Shown here: positions 16,676 through 25,186 of the stretch, piece by piece
Layout of the letters: every line of letters begins with the position of its first letter
Position numbering within the stretch: position 1 is the first letter of the stretch
Source of the DNA: Bacteroidia bacterium
GTDB taxonomy: Bacteria; Bacteroidota; Bacteroidia; Bacteroidales; Prolixibacteraceae
Assembly (NCBI GenBank): GCA_026391655.1
Contig: JAPLDR010000121.1
Coordinates: forward strand, 22,928-61,034
Direction of reading: 5' to 3'
Length of the DNA: 38,107 bases
The notes under the pieces: generated by a model
What the model was told of the DNA's origin: nothing
The model's database searches: none
What the model saw: the letters and a program-made list of their open reading frames with translations, nothing else
Position numbers and translations under genes: made by a program

Positions 16676-17227
16676 ATGGCTGCAAAAGCATTATTGATCA
16701 TCGATATGCAGGCTGGAAGCTTTACTCCTTCAACTCCGCGATACGAAAGCGATATTGTGATTGAAAAGATTAATCAATTGACCACAATTTTTCGTGCCAA
16801 AAGTAATCCGGGAATTTTTATCCGTCACGACGGTTCAAGAGAAGGGTGTTACATTCCTGGCACTGACGATTGGCAGATATTACCGGAGTTGAACCAATTG
16901 CCGGGCGATTTATATGTTGAAAAAACCATCAACGATTCGTTTTATCAATCTGAATTGCAATCGACACTTCAGAAATTAGGGGCAAATGATCTTTATTTTG
17001 TGGGTTGTGCCACCGATTTTTGTTTCGATACCACCGTTAAGTCGGCCTTAGGCAAAGATTACAACGTTACTGTTGTAAAAGATGGTCATACCACTGCAGA
17101 CCGGCCTTTCGCCAATGCAAAAACGTTGATTGATCATTATAATTGGCTTTGGAGTGAATTGACTCCGGCTGCTTATCCGTTAAAAGTTGCTACCTGCCTC
17201 GAAATTATCGAATCAGCAATGAAATGA
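16676..17227 (+). CDS. Isochorismatase-family cysteine hydrolase
   Basis: A 183-residue alpha/beta hydrolase of the isochorismatase/nicotinamidase group. The catalytic triad is visible: D10 in ALLIIDMQ, the Lys in VEKTINDSF, and the Cys in VGCATDFCFDTT. A cis-peptide segment precedes it. Family members cleave amides or C-N bonds of small molecules; the substrate is undetermined. The start at ATG 16676 lies 27 bases after the dapF frame. Its TGA overlaps an ATG in the arrangement ATGA. Confidence 0.88.
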   Translation: MAAKALLIIDMQAGSFTPSTPRYESDIVIEKINQLTTIFRAKSNPGIFIRHDGSREGCYIPGTDDWQILPELNQLPGDLYVEKTINDSFYQSELQSTLQKLGANDLYFVGCATDFCFDTTVKSALGKDYNVTVVKDGHTTADRPFANAKTLIDHYNWLWSELTPAAYPLKVATCLEIIESAMK

Positions 17228-17301
17228 TTTTTTATAGCCCAATAACCGAAACTGAATTACTGCGCCAGAATTTCGGTGAGGACCAATTAAAGAAAGAATA
17301 G
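17224..17301 (+). other. Short open frame coupled to the hydrolase stop, possibly a frameshifted remnant
   Basis: An ATG overlapping the hydrolase TGA opens a 25-codon frame (MIFYSPITETELLRQNFGED...). Near 17285 another frame continues with a helix-like segment (IKERIEQINRYKTDD) to a TGA, as if one coding region of roughly 36 residues had suffered a frameshift. No family is recognised. It may be noise. Confidence 0.25.
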
Positions 17302-17325
17302 AACAAATCAATCGGTACAAAACAG

Positions 17326-17841
17326 ATGACTGATCTTGAATGTATAGAATTCAGAGAAGCAAACACGTCAGATGCTATACGACTAACAGAGATCGCTTTT
17401 GCTGCTAAACTGCATTGGAATTATCCGAAGGAATATTACGAAATCTGGCATGACGAAATGACGATTACTGAAGCGTATATTTCAAACAATCAGGTATATC
17501 TTGCTGTATGTTGTGACGAAATCCTTGGATTCAGTTCTGTAGTTGAAGTCATTAACCCAACATATGTCAGAGAGGTTTACATTAAAAAAGGATTTTGGCT
17601 GGATCATCTTTTTATTGATCCGCAATATCTTAACAAGGGAATTGGAACCAAAATAATCGAATATACACGGAAACTTTGCCATGAAAAAGGGATATTAGAA
17701 TTGATGATCTTTGTGGAACCATTCGCCAGAGGGTTTTATGATAAAATTGGAGCCAAATTTATGTATGAGACACTCACATCAATTCAAGGAAGGATGCTTC
17801 CGGTTTATTGTTTGCCGGTTTCGAAGAACAAAAAACAATGA
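17326..17841 (+). CDS. GNAT family N-acetyltransferase
   Basis: A 171-residue GNAT enzyme. It begins IEFREANTSDAIRLTEIAF. The acetyl-CoA segment is WLDHLFIDPQYLNKGIGTKI (loop Q-x-x-N-K-G-I-G), and the C-terminal part is ELMIFVEPFARGFYDKIGAKF. It belongs to the general RimI-like acetyltransferases, with no substrate clue. It is not a close relative of the GNAT at 14221 or of the remnant at 15468: the motifs differ in detail. Confidence 0.87.
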   Translation: MTDLECIEFREANTSDAIRLTEIAFAAKLHWNYPKEYYEIWHDEMTITEAYISNNQVYLAVCCDEILGFSSVVEVINPTYVREVYIKKGFWLDHLFIDPQYLNKGIGTKIIEYTRKLCHEKGILELMIFVEPFARGFYDKIGAKFMYETLTSIQGRMLPVYCLPVSKNKKQ

Positions 17842-17910
17842 TCAGCTTCCTTTTTTCGGATTGAGAAATTCAGGGTACCTTTACGAAGTTCAAAATTAAT
17901 ATCAGGGAGA

Positions 17911-18285
17911 ATGACAATATTGGAAGAAAAACACAAAGCTTCATTTTTAATAGGACTTGGGTTCGTAATTATCGGTTTTTTGACAAAAGTAATTTATCGC
18001 GAATATATCAACAGCCATGGTATTGATGATTTTGGACTTGCAGGTTCCTTACCAAGCTTCCTGTACGTAATCGGATTTTCGCAAATATTTCAGATAAGAC
18101 CAATAAAGTATCCTGTGTTGGTCATTCTCGTTGTTACCCTTGGTTCGGTGATCTATGAATTCAAACAATTCCGCTCTTCGGGAAACCTCGATGTAAATGA
18201 TATCGTTGCTTCAATTCTGGGGGGCACCATCTCTTATGTGATCCTTATTTTAGTCGAAAAGAGATTCAAAAATCAGGATAGGTAG
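17911..18285 (+). CDS. Small VanZ-like integral membrane protein
   Basis: A 124-residue protein with four hydrophobic segments (about 11-28, 42-58, 68-82 and 100-117). The pattern YEFKQF...GNLDVNDIVASILGG resembles the E-x2-Q ... D-x3-N/D-x3-G signature of VanZ-like proteins, but the match is loose. The start is the ATG at 17911, preceded by AGGGAGA, one of the few Shine-Dalgarno-like sequences in the window. Function is unknown. Confidence 0.6.
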   Translation: MTILEEKHKASFLIGLGFVIIGFLTKVIYREYINSHGIDDFGLAGSLPSFLYVIGFSQIFQIRPIKYPVLVILVVTLGSVIYEFKQFRSSGNLDVNDIVASILGGTISYVILILVEKRFKNQDR

Positions 18286-18367
18286 CGATATATTAACGTC
18301 AAATTGGTTATCGATAAAAGAAGAAATTGAATATCATCATATTTTATTTGACCTACTTCGATTTTTT

Positions 18368-18460
18368 TGCCACCAGGACACAAAGTCTCAAAGATACACT
18401 AAGATTTCAATGCAAATATTCAATACTTTGTAACCTTTGTGTCTTGGCGCCTTGGTGGCA
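18368..18460. repeat. Imperfect inverted repeat (TGCCACCA...TGGTGGCA), dispersed-element-like
   Basis: The left end reads TGCCACCAGGACACAAAG and the right end CTTTGTGTCTTGGCGCC then TTGGTGGCA. The arms are complementary apart from a stretch of about nine bases missing from the left one, and they enclose about 50 bases. From memory, sequences built on CACCAAGGC...ACACAAAG are scattered between genes in Bacteroidota and other environmental genomes. No transposase is nearby. Its origin and role are unclear. Confidence 0.6.
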
Positions 18461-18567
18461 GATTAGTTATAGGAGTGAACTTAATCTTTCTCCTTTTTGC
18501 ATTACGCTTTCGACTTTAACCTTTTCTTGGTTCTTCCCTATATCGATTCTTTTCAACCCTAAATCCC

Positions 18568-18575
18568 TATCTTTG
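18568..18575 (+). promoter_or_regulatory. -7 promoter box of gltX (TATCTTTG)
   Basis: This is a perfect TAnnTTTG match, 32 bases before the gltX ATG, in the extended form TATCTTTGC often seen in this phylum. No good -33 TTG is found at standard spacing. Confidence 0.5.
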
Positions 18576-18607
18576 CAAAAAATAAAGGTTTTTCAAAAAG
18601 TATTGTC

Positions 18608-20131
18608 ATGAGCAAAAGAAGAGTCAGGGTTCGTTTTGCCCCAAGTCCAACAGGACCGCTTCATATCGGAGGTGTTCGTACCGCATTATTCAATTATTTA
18701 TTTGCCAAAAAACATGGCGGCGACTTTCTTCTTCGGATTGAGGACACCGATCAGGCGCGTTATGTTCCAGGTGCGGAGGATTACATCCAGGAAGCATTGG
18801 AATGGTGCGGAATAAAGGTTGATGAAGGCCCGAAACAGGATGGACAGTTTGCTCCTTATCGCCAAAGTGAAAGAAAAGATCTCTATCGTCAATATGCAGA
18901 GCAATTGCTCGAAAGCGGCCATGCTTATTATGCATTCGATACACCCGAAGAGCTTGATCAGGCACGTACAGACGCCGAAGCAAAGGGTGAAACCTTTACT
19001 TATAATGCCTTGTCGCGTTGTGTAATGAAAAATTCGCTCTCGATTTCTGAGGATGATTGTAAAACACTGCTAGCATCGTCAATCCATCATGTGATTCGCT
19101 TTAAAATGCCCGATAACCTGGATGTGACTGAAGTCGATTTGATCCGCGGAAGCGTTACATTCAATACATCAACGCTGGATGACAAGGTTTTATTCAAAAG
19201 TGACGGAATGCCCACTTATCACCTGGCAAATGTGGTCGATGATCATCTCATGGAAATCTCACATGTGATCCGTGGTGAAGAATGGCTCCCTTCAATGCCA
19301 TTGCATGTGCTGTTGTACCGTGCATTTGGATGGGAAGATACAATGCCCCGCTTTACACACCTTCCTCTGATCTTAAAACCAGTTGGACAAGGAAAATTAA
19401 GCAAGCGCGATGGCGATAAAATGGGCTTTCCTGTATTTCCGCTTCTTTGGAAAGATCCCGAAACAGGGGATACTTCACGAGGTTATCGTGAAGACGGCTT
19501 TTTCCCCGATGCTTTTATCAATATGCTCGCTTTATTGGGCTGGAATCCCGGCACAGAGCAGGAAATCTTCTCGATGAAAGAACTTTGTGAGGCATTTTCG
19601 CTTGAAAGGGTTGGAAAATCCGGAGCGCGCTTCGACCCTGAGAAAACAAATTGGTTTAACCATCAATATTTTATCAAAAAACCTGACGAAGAATTGGGTG
19701 AACTGCTACTTCCATTCCTTAAAGAGAAAGGAATTACCGCTGAACTGTCGATGGCAGCCAGAGTTTGCGGGATGGTGAAGGAAAGATGCAATTTTGTATC
19801 CGAAATTTGGGATCAGAGTTACTTCCTTTTTGAAGCACCAACCACTTATGACGAAAAGATAGTAGCCAAACGCTGGAAGGATGATGTTCCTGCAATAATG
19901 GGAGAGATTGCAGAGTTCTTCGGAACAGTTGAACAATGGAATGCTCCTGAAATTAAAGAACCTTTTTCGGTATTAGTGACTGCGAAAGGTTGGAATTTCG
20001 GTACTGTAATGAATTCATTACGTCTTTGCCTCGTTGGCGGCAGTTTCGGTCCCGATATTTTTGAAATTTGTGATCTGATCGGACAAGAGGAAACTGTTTC
20101 ACGTATCCGAAAAGCAATTGAGAAAATCTGA
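18608..20131 (+). CDS. gltX: Glutamate--tRNA ligase
   Basis: A 507-residue class I aminoacyl-tRNA synthetase that charges tRNA-Glu. The N-terminal Rossmann domain has the HIGH-type motif APSPTGPLHIGG (11-22). The KMSKS-type loop reads GKLSKRDGDKMG, and nearby FRTHL-type segments are present (RFTHLPLILKP). The C-terminal alpha-helical anticodon-binding domain is complete to IRKAIEKI. The length is normal for the family. The start is the ATG directly before SKRRVRVRFAPSPTG. It is followed by a strong intrinsic terminator. Confidence 0.97.
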   Translation: MSKRRVRVRFAPSPTGPLHIGGVRTALFNYLFAKKHGGDFLLRIEDTDQARYVPGAEDYIQEALEWCGIKVDEGPKQDGQFAPYRQSERKDLYRQYAEQLLESGHAYYAFDTPEELDQARTDAEAKGETFTYNALSRCVMKNSLSISEDDCKTLLASSIHHVIRFKMPDNLDVTEVDLIRGSVTFNTSTLDDKVLFKSDGMPTYHLANVVDDHLMEISHVIRGEEWLPSMPLHVLLYRAFGWEDTMPRFTHLPLILKPVGQGKLSKRDGDKMGFPVFPLLWKDPETGDTSRGYREDGFFPDAFINMLALLGWNPGTEQEIFSMKELCEAFSLERVGKSGARFDPEKTNWFNHQYFIKKPDEELGELLLPFLKEKGITAELSMAARVCGMVKERCNFVSEIWDQSYFLFEAPTTYDEKIVAKRWKDDVPAIMGEIAEFFGTVEQWNAPEIKEPFSVLVTAKGWNFGTVMNSLRLCLVGGSFGPDIFEICDLIGQEETVSRIRKAIEKI

Positions 20132-20161
20132 AATTGAGAAGATGAGAAGATGGAAGATTGG

Positions 20162-20215
20162 GAAGGTGAGAATTTTCTCACATTCTTACCCTCACATATT
20201 CTCACCTTCTTTTTT
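20162..20215 (+). terminator. Intrinsic terminator after gltX
   Basis: A perfect 12-bp stem (GAAGGTGAGAAT, 20162-20173, with ATTCTCACCTTC, 20198-20209) around a 24-base loop is followed by a T6 tract. It lies 30 bases after the gltX stop, between convergent genes. Confidence 0.8.
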
Positions 20216-20952
20216 CATTTTACATCGTAACGACGGGACACTTCTTTCCAGTTGACAATCTTCCAGAATGCATCAACATAGTCGGCGCGACGGTTTTGAT
20301 ATTGAAGATAATAGGCATGTTCCCAAACATCAAGCGTCAGGACCGGAATACCACGAACTTCGGTTGTACTCATCAACGGATTTTCCTGATTTGGTGTTGA
20401 GCTTACAACTAATTTGCCATTTTCATTAACTGAAAGCCAGGCCCAACCGCTACCAAATTGCTTCTTCCCGGCATTGCTGAAGACTTCCTTGAACTTATCG
20501 AAGCTTCCAAAGGCATCTTTGATAGCTTTCAGAAAATCCCCCTGAGGTTCCTGTCCCGAAACAGGAGACATTACTGTCCAAAATAACAAATGGTTATAAA
20601 AACCTCCCGCATTGTTCTTTACAAGAACCGGATATTTCTCAGTTTCGGTGAAGAGCTGGAAAAGTGGCTTTGAGACATAATCTGTACCTGCTGTAGCATC
20701 ATTCATATTCTTTGTGTAGGCAGCATGATGCTTCGAATAGTGAATTTCCATTGTCTTTGCATCAATAGATGGCTCCAAAGCGTTGTAAGCGTAAGGTAAA
20801 GGCATTTGCTTTGATTGCCCGGTAAGCTGAAATTCAGCTAATTTAGACAACGCTTTGTTCCAGAAAGCGTTGTCCGCAGGAAATGGTTTTCCTGCAAAAG
20901 AAAATGTAGCGAAAAGAGCTACAACAAAAATTGAGACTATTACTTTTTTCAT
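20215..20952 (-). CDS. Exported superoxide dismutase (Fe/Mn family)
   Basis: A 245-residue Fe/Mn superoxide dismutase. The ATG at 20950-20952 is chosen because it starts a typical signal peptide (MKKVIVSIFVVALFATFSFA); a longer frame upstream is not protein-like. Metal ligands are the His in MEIHYSKHH, the His in GGFYNHLLFW, and the Asp and His in LDVWEHAYYLQ. The second-sphere residues (Gly in NNAGGFYNH, Gln in STPNQENPL) fit the Mn-type or cambialistic arrangement better than the Fe-type. It would detoxify superoxide in the periplasm or outside the cell, which is less common than the cytosolic form. A palindrome sits in its promoter region. Confidence 0.93.
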   Translation of the reverse strand: MKKVIVSIFVVALFATFSFAGKPFPADNAFWNKALSKLAEFQLTGQSKQMPLPYAYNALEPSIDAKTMEIHYSKHHAAYTKNMNDATAGTDYVSKPLFQLFTETEKYPVLVKNNAGGFYNHLLFWTVMSPVSGQEPQGDFLKAIKDAFGSFDKFKEVFSNAGKKQFGSGWAWLSVNENGKLVVSSTPNQENPLMSTTEVRGIPVLTLDVWEHAYYLQYQNRRADYVDAFWKIVNWKEVSRRYDVK

Positions 20953-20977
20953 TTTAAAATAATTTGTTTTACAATGG

Positions 20978-21007
20978 CAAATAAAATGTTCCGATGCATC
21001 GGGAGAA
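20978..21007 (-). promoter_or_regulatory. Candidate sod promoter with a 12-bp palindrome in the spacer
   Basis: On the minus strand there is TTC (21005-21007), a 19-base spacer, then TTTATTTG (20978-20985), one base off TAnnTTTG. The spacer holds the perfect palindrome CCGATGCATCGG (20991-21002). A palindrome between -33 and -7 is the usual place for a repressor operator. Confidence 0.45.
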
Positions 21008-21104
21008 TTTGCGCCGATATATTGGAACTCATTCATCAAACAAGCCGGCACGAAAAAGGTTTAATTTAAACTCATTCTATGATGTGAGATAAATCCTTGT
21101 TCCG

Positions 21105-21134
21105 TTGAACTCTTTTCCATAGTTTTAATCTTTG
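21105..21134 (+). promoter_or_regulatory. Promoter upstream of kbl
   Basis: TTG (21105-21107) is followed after 19 bases by AATCTTTG (21127-21134), one base off the TAnnTTTG consensus. It lies 31 bases before the ATG chosen for kbl. This supports the shorter start at 21165 over an in-frame ATG at 21132 that would overlap the -7 box. Confidence 0.5.
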
Positions 21135-21164
21135 AAATATTTGATCAATCTAAAAACAACGAAT

Positions 21165-22355
21165 ATGTACGGTAAAATAAAGGAACACCTTCAAAATGAA
21201 CTTTCAACCATCAAAGAAGCAGGACTTTACAAAAATGAACGAATCATCATTTCGTCTCAGGATGCTGTGATAAAGCTTGAGTCCGGTCAGGAAGTACTCA
21301 ACTTTTGTGCAAACAATTATCTGGGGCTTTCGAATCATCCCGAATTAATTGCTGCGGCGAAATCGGCGCTCGATTCGCATGGTTATGGAATGTCGTCGGT
21401 CCGTTTTATTTGCGGCACCACCGATCTGCATAAGGAACTTGAACGAAAGATTGCCGATTTCTTCGGGACAGAAGATACCATTCTTTATGCCGCTTGCTTC
21501 GATGCAAACGGCGGTGTATTCGAGCCTTTATTTTCGGAAGAAGACGCCATCATTTCCGATTCACTGAACCACGCTTCAATTATTGACGGCGTCCGGCTGT
21601 GCAAAGCGGCACGTCTCCGGTATAATAACGCAGATATGAATGATCTTGAAGTGCAGTTGCAGAAATCAAAGGATGCCAGGTTCAGAATTGTTGTAACAGA
21701 CGGTGTTTTTTCCATGGATGGAAATGTTGCCCCAATGGATGAGATTGTCAGATTAGCCAAAAAATACGATGCTTTGGTGATGGTAGATGAGTGTCATTCC
21801 GCCGGTGTCGTGGGTGAAACAGGACGCGGCGTTACAGAACGGTTTAATGTGAGAGGTGAAGTTGATATCATTACGGGAACACTCGGAAAGGCCTTTGGCG
21901 GAGCAGTTGGCGGTTTTACGACAGGAAGGAAGGAGATTATTGAACTATTACGTCAGCGTTCGCGGCCTTATCTTTTTTCAAACTCTATTCCTCCTGCGGT
22001 CGTCGGAGCAGGAATCAGAATGTTTGAAATGATGACAGAATCTACTGAACTACAGAACCGTTTACACCGGAATACCGAATATTTCGTTACAAAAATCAAG
22101 GAAGCAGGATTTGATATTAAGCCCACTAAATCGGCTATTTGTGCTGTGATGCTTTACGATGCAAAATTGTCACAGGAATTTGCGTCCCGGCTTCTTGAAG
22201 AAGGAATTTATGTGATAGGATTCTATTACCCGGTAGTAGCACAAGGACAAGCACGAATAAGAGTACAACTTTCGGCAGCCCATCAAAAAGAACATCTCGA
22301 CAAAGCAATTGCCGCCTTCACAAAAATTGGTAAAGTGTTGGGCGTGTTGAAATAA
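21165..22355 (+). CDS. kbl: Glycine C-acetyltransferase (2-amino-3-ketobutyrate CoA ligase)
   Basis: A 396-residue PLP enzyme of the alpha-oxoamine synthase family. It cleaves 2-amino-3-ketobutyrate with CoA to glycine and acetyl-CoA, in threonine breakdown. Motifs: NNYLGLSNHPE (50-60), GTTDLHKELE, the PLP contacts VMVDECHSAG (205-214) and the Schiff-base lysine K242 in TGTLGKAFGG. The first residues (MYGKIKEHLQNELSTIKEAG) match the Kbl N-terminus closely, which decides the start. The length agrees with the roughly 398-residue E. coli enzyme. Threonine dehydrogenase, its usual partner, is not in the window. Confidence 0.93.
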   Translation: MYGKIKEHLQNELSTIKEAGLYKNERIIISSQDAVIKLESGQEVLNFCANNYLGLSNHPELIAAAKSALDSHGYGMSSVRFICGTTDLHKELERKIADFFGTEDTILYAACFDANGGVFEPLFSEEDAIISDSLNHASIIDGVRLCKAARLRYNNADMNDLEVQLQKSKDARFRIVVTDGVFSMDGNVAPMDEIVRLAKKYDALVMVDECHSAGVVGETGRGVTERFNVRGEVDIITGTLGKAFGGAVGGFTTGRKEIIELLRQRSRPYLFSNSIPPAVVGAGIRMFEMMTESTELQNRLHRNTEYFVTKIKEAGFDIKPTKSAICAVMLYDAKLSQEFASRLLEEGIYVIGFYYPVVAQGQARIRVQLSAAHQKEHLDKAIAAFTKIGKVLGVLK

Positions 22356-22375
22356 ATAATGTTTGAGACAGAGGA

Positions 22376-22400
22376 GGGGGGAGCTGTGCAATTCTCCCCC
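22376..22400 (+). other. GC-rich hairpin after kbl
   Basis: GGGGGAG (22377-22383) pairs with CTCCCCC (22394-22400) around a 10-base loop, 21 bases after the kbl stop. No T-tract follows, so it may stabilise the mRNA end or be a weak terminator. Confidence 0.5.
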
Positions 22401-22453
22401 AAACCTGCTTCAATTGAACTGGTTGCAAAAAACTATCATTAAACTTTAGTTAC

Positions 22454-23380
22454 TCAATTATTGATCATCAACCATTTGGCAATGCTTGATGAAATATCAG
22501 AACCATTTATATCCTCAATCCATTCGTATTGTCCTGTCGGATTTAAGGAATCAAAAAACCAATTATCGTTGTCAGTGACAATAAAATCGAAAATACCGTG
22601 TGTTAAATTTAATTCAGTCATTATTTGAATTGCCTTCATTTGAATTGCCTTTGGAGGCTGAACAACCGAATAATTTGTCTGACCTGTCTTTGTGTTTTGA
22701 CCTTTGTTGCTGTTATTTGCTTTAATTTTCCCAACAAAATATTCTTTTCCGACTACAGTACATCTCACCTTATAAGAAGCGCCTGCTATCAAACAATCAT
22801 TTTCCGGCATTTCATCCGTTTTAGCAGATCCAAACATGTCTCCACATTTCCCAATGCAATCTCCTGCTGATCTCATCTTACAATCCTGATCCATCAACTT
22901 CAGAATGCGTTCTTTTTTATTTTCAAAAAAACTATTGAGGTAGTTAATATCGTTTGAACATATGTAGGAAGGCCACTTTAATCCAATATTTTTTGAAATT
23001 ACATACTGCCCGAATTGGGTTTCGGCATAAAAATCATGATAGAAATTCAACCATTTTGTCGACTCAAGCAATGAGAAAAGTTTCTCCAATGCTTTGTTCC
23101 ATACATCTTTCCAAATTAAATAGTCTTCATTCTGCGGGCAATTATCTTCAATTAATTGCTTAATACGCACGCTTCTGTTCCAGACAGTCTCTATTTCGCT
23201 TGTCGAAAAGCTGCAATTTGGCCCCTCGATTCTGAATGAGTGATCTTCTAATTTAACCTGCGTTGATTTTAGCGAATCAATATCAAGGTTCAACCTCGCA
23301 TATTCTGCAGCATTTTTCTGAAGAATTGATTCAACCCGATCAGCATGTTTATCATTTTTATCCGATATTATTAAAATCAT
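22454..23380 (-). CDS. ATP-grasp peptide maturase-like protein (GwsG/MvdD type)
   Basis: A 308-residue protein that looks like the ATP-grasp enzymes which form ester or amide links in ribosomal peptides (graspetides). The N-terminal pre-ATP-grasp domain (MILIISDKNDKHADRVE...) and the segment VWNRSVRIKQL correspond to the fold and W-x-R-x region of that family. The C-terminal active site reads HGIFDFIVTDNDNWFFDSLN and PTGQYEWIED, equivalent to the family's F-[LI]-E-x-N-P-x-G-Q-[WY]. The central lid has an unusual cysteine-rich stretch (about residues 167-210: DCKM, DCIGKCG, NDCLIAG). The RCTVVGKEYFVGKI strand pair is normal, but the usual Q-E before it is not obvious. It faces the same direction as the exporter genes but is separated from them by 431 bases. 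The substrate may be the GG-leader peptide at 27649. Confidence 0.7.
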   Translation of the reverse strand: MILIISDKNDKHADRVESILQKNAAEYARLNLDIDSLKSTQVKLEDHSFRIEGPNCSFSTSEIETVWNRSVRIKQLIEDNCPQNEDYLIWKDVWNKALEKLFSLLESTKWLNFYHDFYAETQFGQYVISKNIGLKWPSYICSNDINYLNSFFENKKERILKLMDQDCKMRSAGDCIGKCGDMFGSAKTDEMPENDCLIAGASYKVRCTVVGKEYFVGKIKANNSNKGQNTKTGQTNYSVVQPPKAIQMKAIQIMTELNLTHGIFDFIVTDNDNWFFDSLNPTGQYEWIEDINGSDISSSIAKWLMINN

Positions 23381-23811
23381 AATATTAGTTTCAAAGTAAT
23401 ATTTGTAACCCTTTCCGTATCGACTTTAGCCCGGAATTCAAGTATTAATAGGAAAGAGCAGCAAATTGTTACCTGGATTTTGATACTTTTTTTCAAGAAT
23501 ATCAAAAATAATTTTGCGATAATGTTTAAAATGCTGTTATGCAGGCGAATAAAAATTGAACTTTTATTCCTTTTGAAGATTGCAAATGCTGATATTTGAA
23601 TAATCCATAAACTTTAGATCACTATTATCACTTGATTTCAGTGGAAATTCTAATCGGTTAATCCAGCATTATCATACATAAGAATGAAGGCCCGCCACAT
23701 TCTAAAAATAAATGATTGAAATTTGAGGAAACTACCGGATCAAAAATATGACGGTCTGGGATTAGATTATCCGTTTATGTAGTTGTAATATTTGGAGAAT
23801 TAAGTTCCGTG
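23381..23811. other. 431-base intergenic region
   Basis: This lies between the ATP-grasp and HlyD genes on the minus strand. I searched both strands for a small peptide with a GG leader and found none. Short frames on either strand are not protein-like. The region presumably contains the ATP-grasp promoter, but no clean TAnnTTTG/TTG pair stands out. Confidence 0.5.
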
Positions 23812-25110
23812 TTATTTGCCATTGTCAAAAAATGCTCTTAAAGGATTGATTAGTCGCGTAATCAATCGCATTTCTTTTGTAATAATCTCGGCTGTTCCAT
23901 CCATTTGCCGGATAAATTTGAGATTCTCGCGATAGGAAGTGGTCATTCCTCCGGAAAGCTCAATTTCGGCAACATAACCTCTGGCCTCCGGAACCAGCGA
24001 TATCGACCGGATATTTCCTTTTAGCATCCCGAATTCCATATAAGGAAAGCCATTTAATTTTAGATTTACCCGCTGGCCAACCTCAACTTTCCCGAAACCT
24101 GATGGCGGTATTACAGCTTTAGCAATGATTGTCGACTCTTCGATCGGAATAACCGTAGCAATCAGTTCACCTGTTTTTACCTCCTGATTTACACTCCAGA
24201 TGGAAGTAAAGGTTAATTTCCCTTTTACAGGACTGGCAACCAGATACTTTTCCTTCCATTGGTGAATCGCATTTTCAAGATTTTGCTTCCCCTCGTCAAG
24301 GGACAATCGAAATTCGGATAACTCCCTTTCGTGTTGCATCTGCAATTCAACCCGGCTCGACTGCAATTGCAAAATCGAAGACTCGGTTCCTTTTAGTACA
24401 GCTTCAAAGCCAATAAAGGCAGATTTTTTTGAAAGGAAAAGTTGCCGTGATTTTTCGTACTCCGCTTCACTTGTTGTCCGTTTTTGATAAAGTGAAGAAT
24501 CGCGTATAAAGCTTTTTTCACACAAAGTGAGATCATTTCGTTGAACCTCTCTTTGGCGGATCAAGGTCTGATAATACTCTTCCTGTTTGGCAATCTGCTT
24601 ATTAACTAATCCAATCTTTTGCGGAAGAAAGTTTTGTGTGAGATAATGCCTGAAATTATTTCTGTTTTTCAGAAAAGGGCCGTAACTCTCCTGTAATTCT
24701 CCGAGTGTGAGTTGATCAGACAAATCATATGCAAACACTTGATCGTCCCAATTAGCGATACGAAAACAATCGGCCAATTCCTTTTTAAGTATCAGATAGT
24801 GAGAAAAATCGGTTGGGTTGTTGATCAGTGCAATATTTTCCTTTTCACTTACTGTCTGACCATCGACAGCAAATAACCGGTCAATTTTGCCCGTAGATTT
24901 ACTGATTAAAGAAACGGGAGGATTCTTAGTTGTCAATATCATGGGTGCAATGATGATCTCGGGCGATTTAAAACAATAGCTTCCAATGAGCAATGAGGCC
25001 AATACAGCGAATATGACAGTCAGTCCCCACCGGATGACACGATTAGGAATAAACGACATAATCTCTTCAACCTCTTCACTATGAGCCTCTAAATTATATC
25101 TGTCGGGCAT
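23812..25110 (-). CDS. HlyD-family periplasmic adaptor (peptide export)
   Basis: A 432-residue membrane-fusion protein. The N-terminal tail is cytoplasmic, followed by one membrane helix (about 27-46, LTVIFAVLASLLIGSYCF). Then comes a biotinyl-lipoyl half (ISKSTGKIDRLFAVDGQTVSEKE), a long alpha-helical hairpin (about 110-270, rich in K/E/Q), the second lipoyl half (VASPVKGKLTFTSIWSVNQEVKTGE) and a beta-barrel (GFGKVEVGQRVNLKLNGFPY). It should connect the ABC exporter to an outer-membrane channel. It lies 76 bases behind the C39-ABC gene on the same strand. Together they form a type-1-like secretion pair. Confidence 0.9.
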   Translation of the reverse strand: MPDRYNLEAHSEEVEEIMSFIPNRVIRWGLTVIFAVLASLLIGSYCFKSPEIIIAPMILTTKNPPVSLISKSTGKIDRLFAVDGQTVSEKENIALINNPTDFSHYLILKKELADCFRIANWDDQVFAYDLSDQLTLGELQESYGPFLKNRNNFRHYLTQNFLPQKIGLVNKQIAKQEEYYQTLIRQREVQRNDLTLCEKSFIRDSSLYQKRTTSEAEYEKSRQLFLSKKSAFIGFEAVLKGTESSILQLQSSRVELQMQHERELSEFRLSLDEGKQNLENAIHQWKEKYLVASPVKGKLTFTSIWSVNQEVKTGELIATVIPIEESTIIAKAVIPPSGFGKVEVGQRVNLKLNGFPYMEFGMLKGNIRSISLVPEARGYVAEIELSGGMTTSYRENLKFIRQMDGTAEIITKEMRLITRLINPLRAFFDNGK

Positions 25111-25186
25111 ACTGATAACAATTTTGGTTTAATAATGCATTTCAATTTCTGTAAGGGTAATCAACCGGATAATTTTGCAGCCTCAA

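Larger units (their letters stand above)
18286..18607. other. 322-base intergenic region before gltX
   Basis: It contains the imperfect inverted repeat at 18368-18460 and a -7 box for gltX at 18568-18575. A frame that crosses the region has no protein-like composition and is judged spurious. Confidence 0.6.

Noticed and set aside
18327-18611. Open frame upstream of gltX
   Set aside because: It runs through the inverted repeat and the gltX promoter box and overlaps the gltX start; the composition is not protein-like.
23381-23811. A second GG-leader peptide between the ATP-grasp and HlyD genes
   Set aside because: Both strands were read for a leader ending in GG after an E-[ML]-x-x pattern; none was found.
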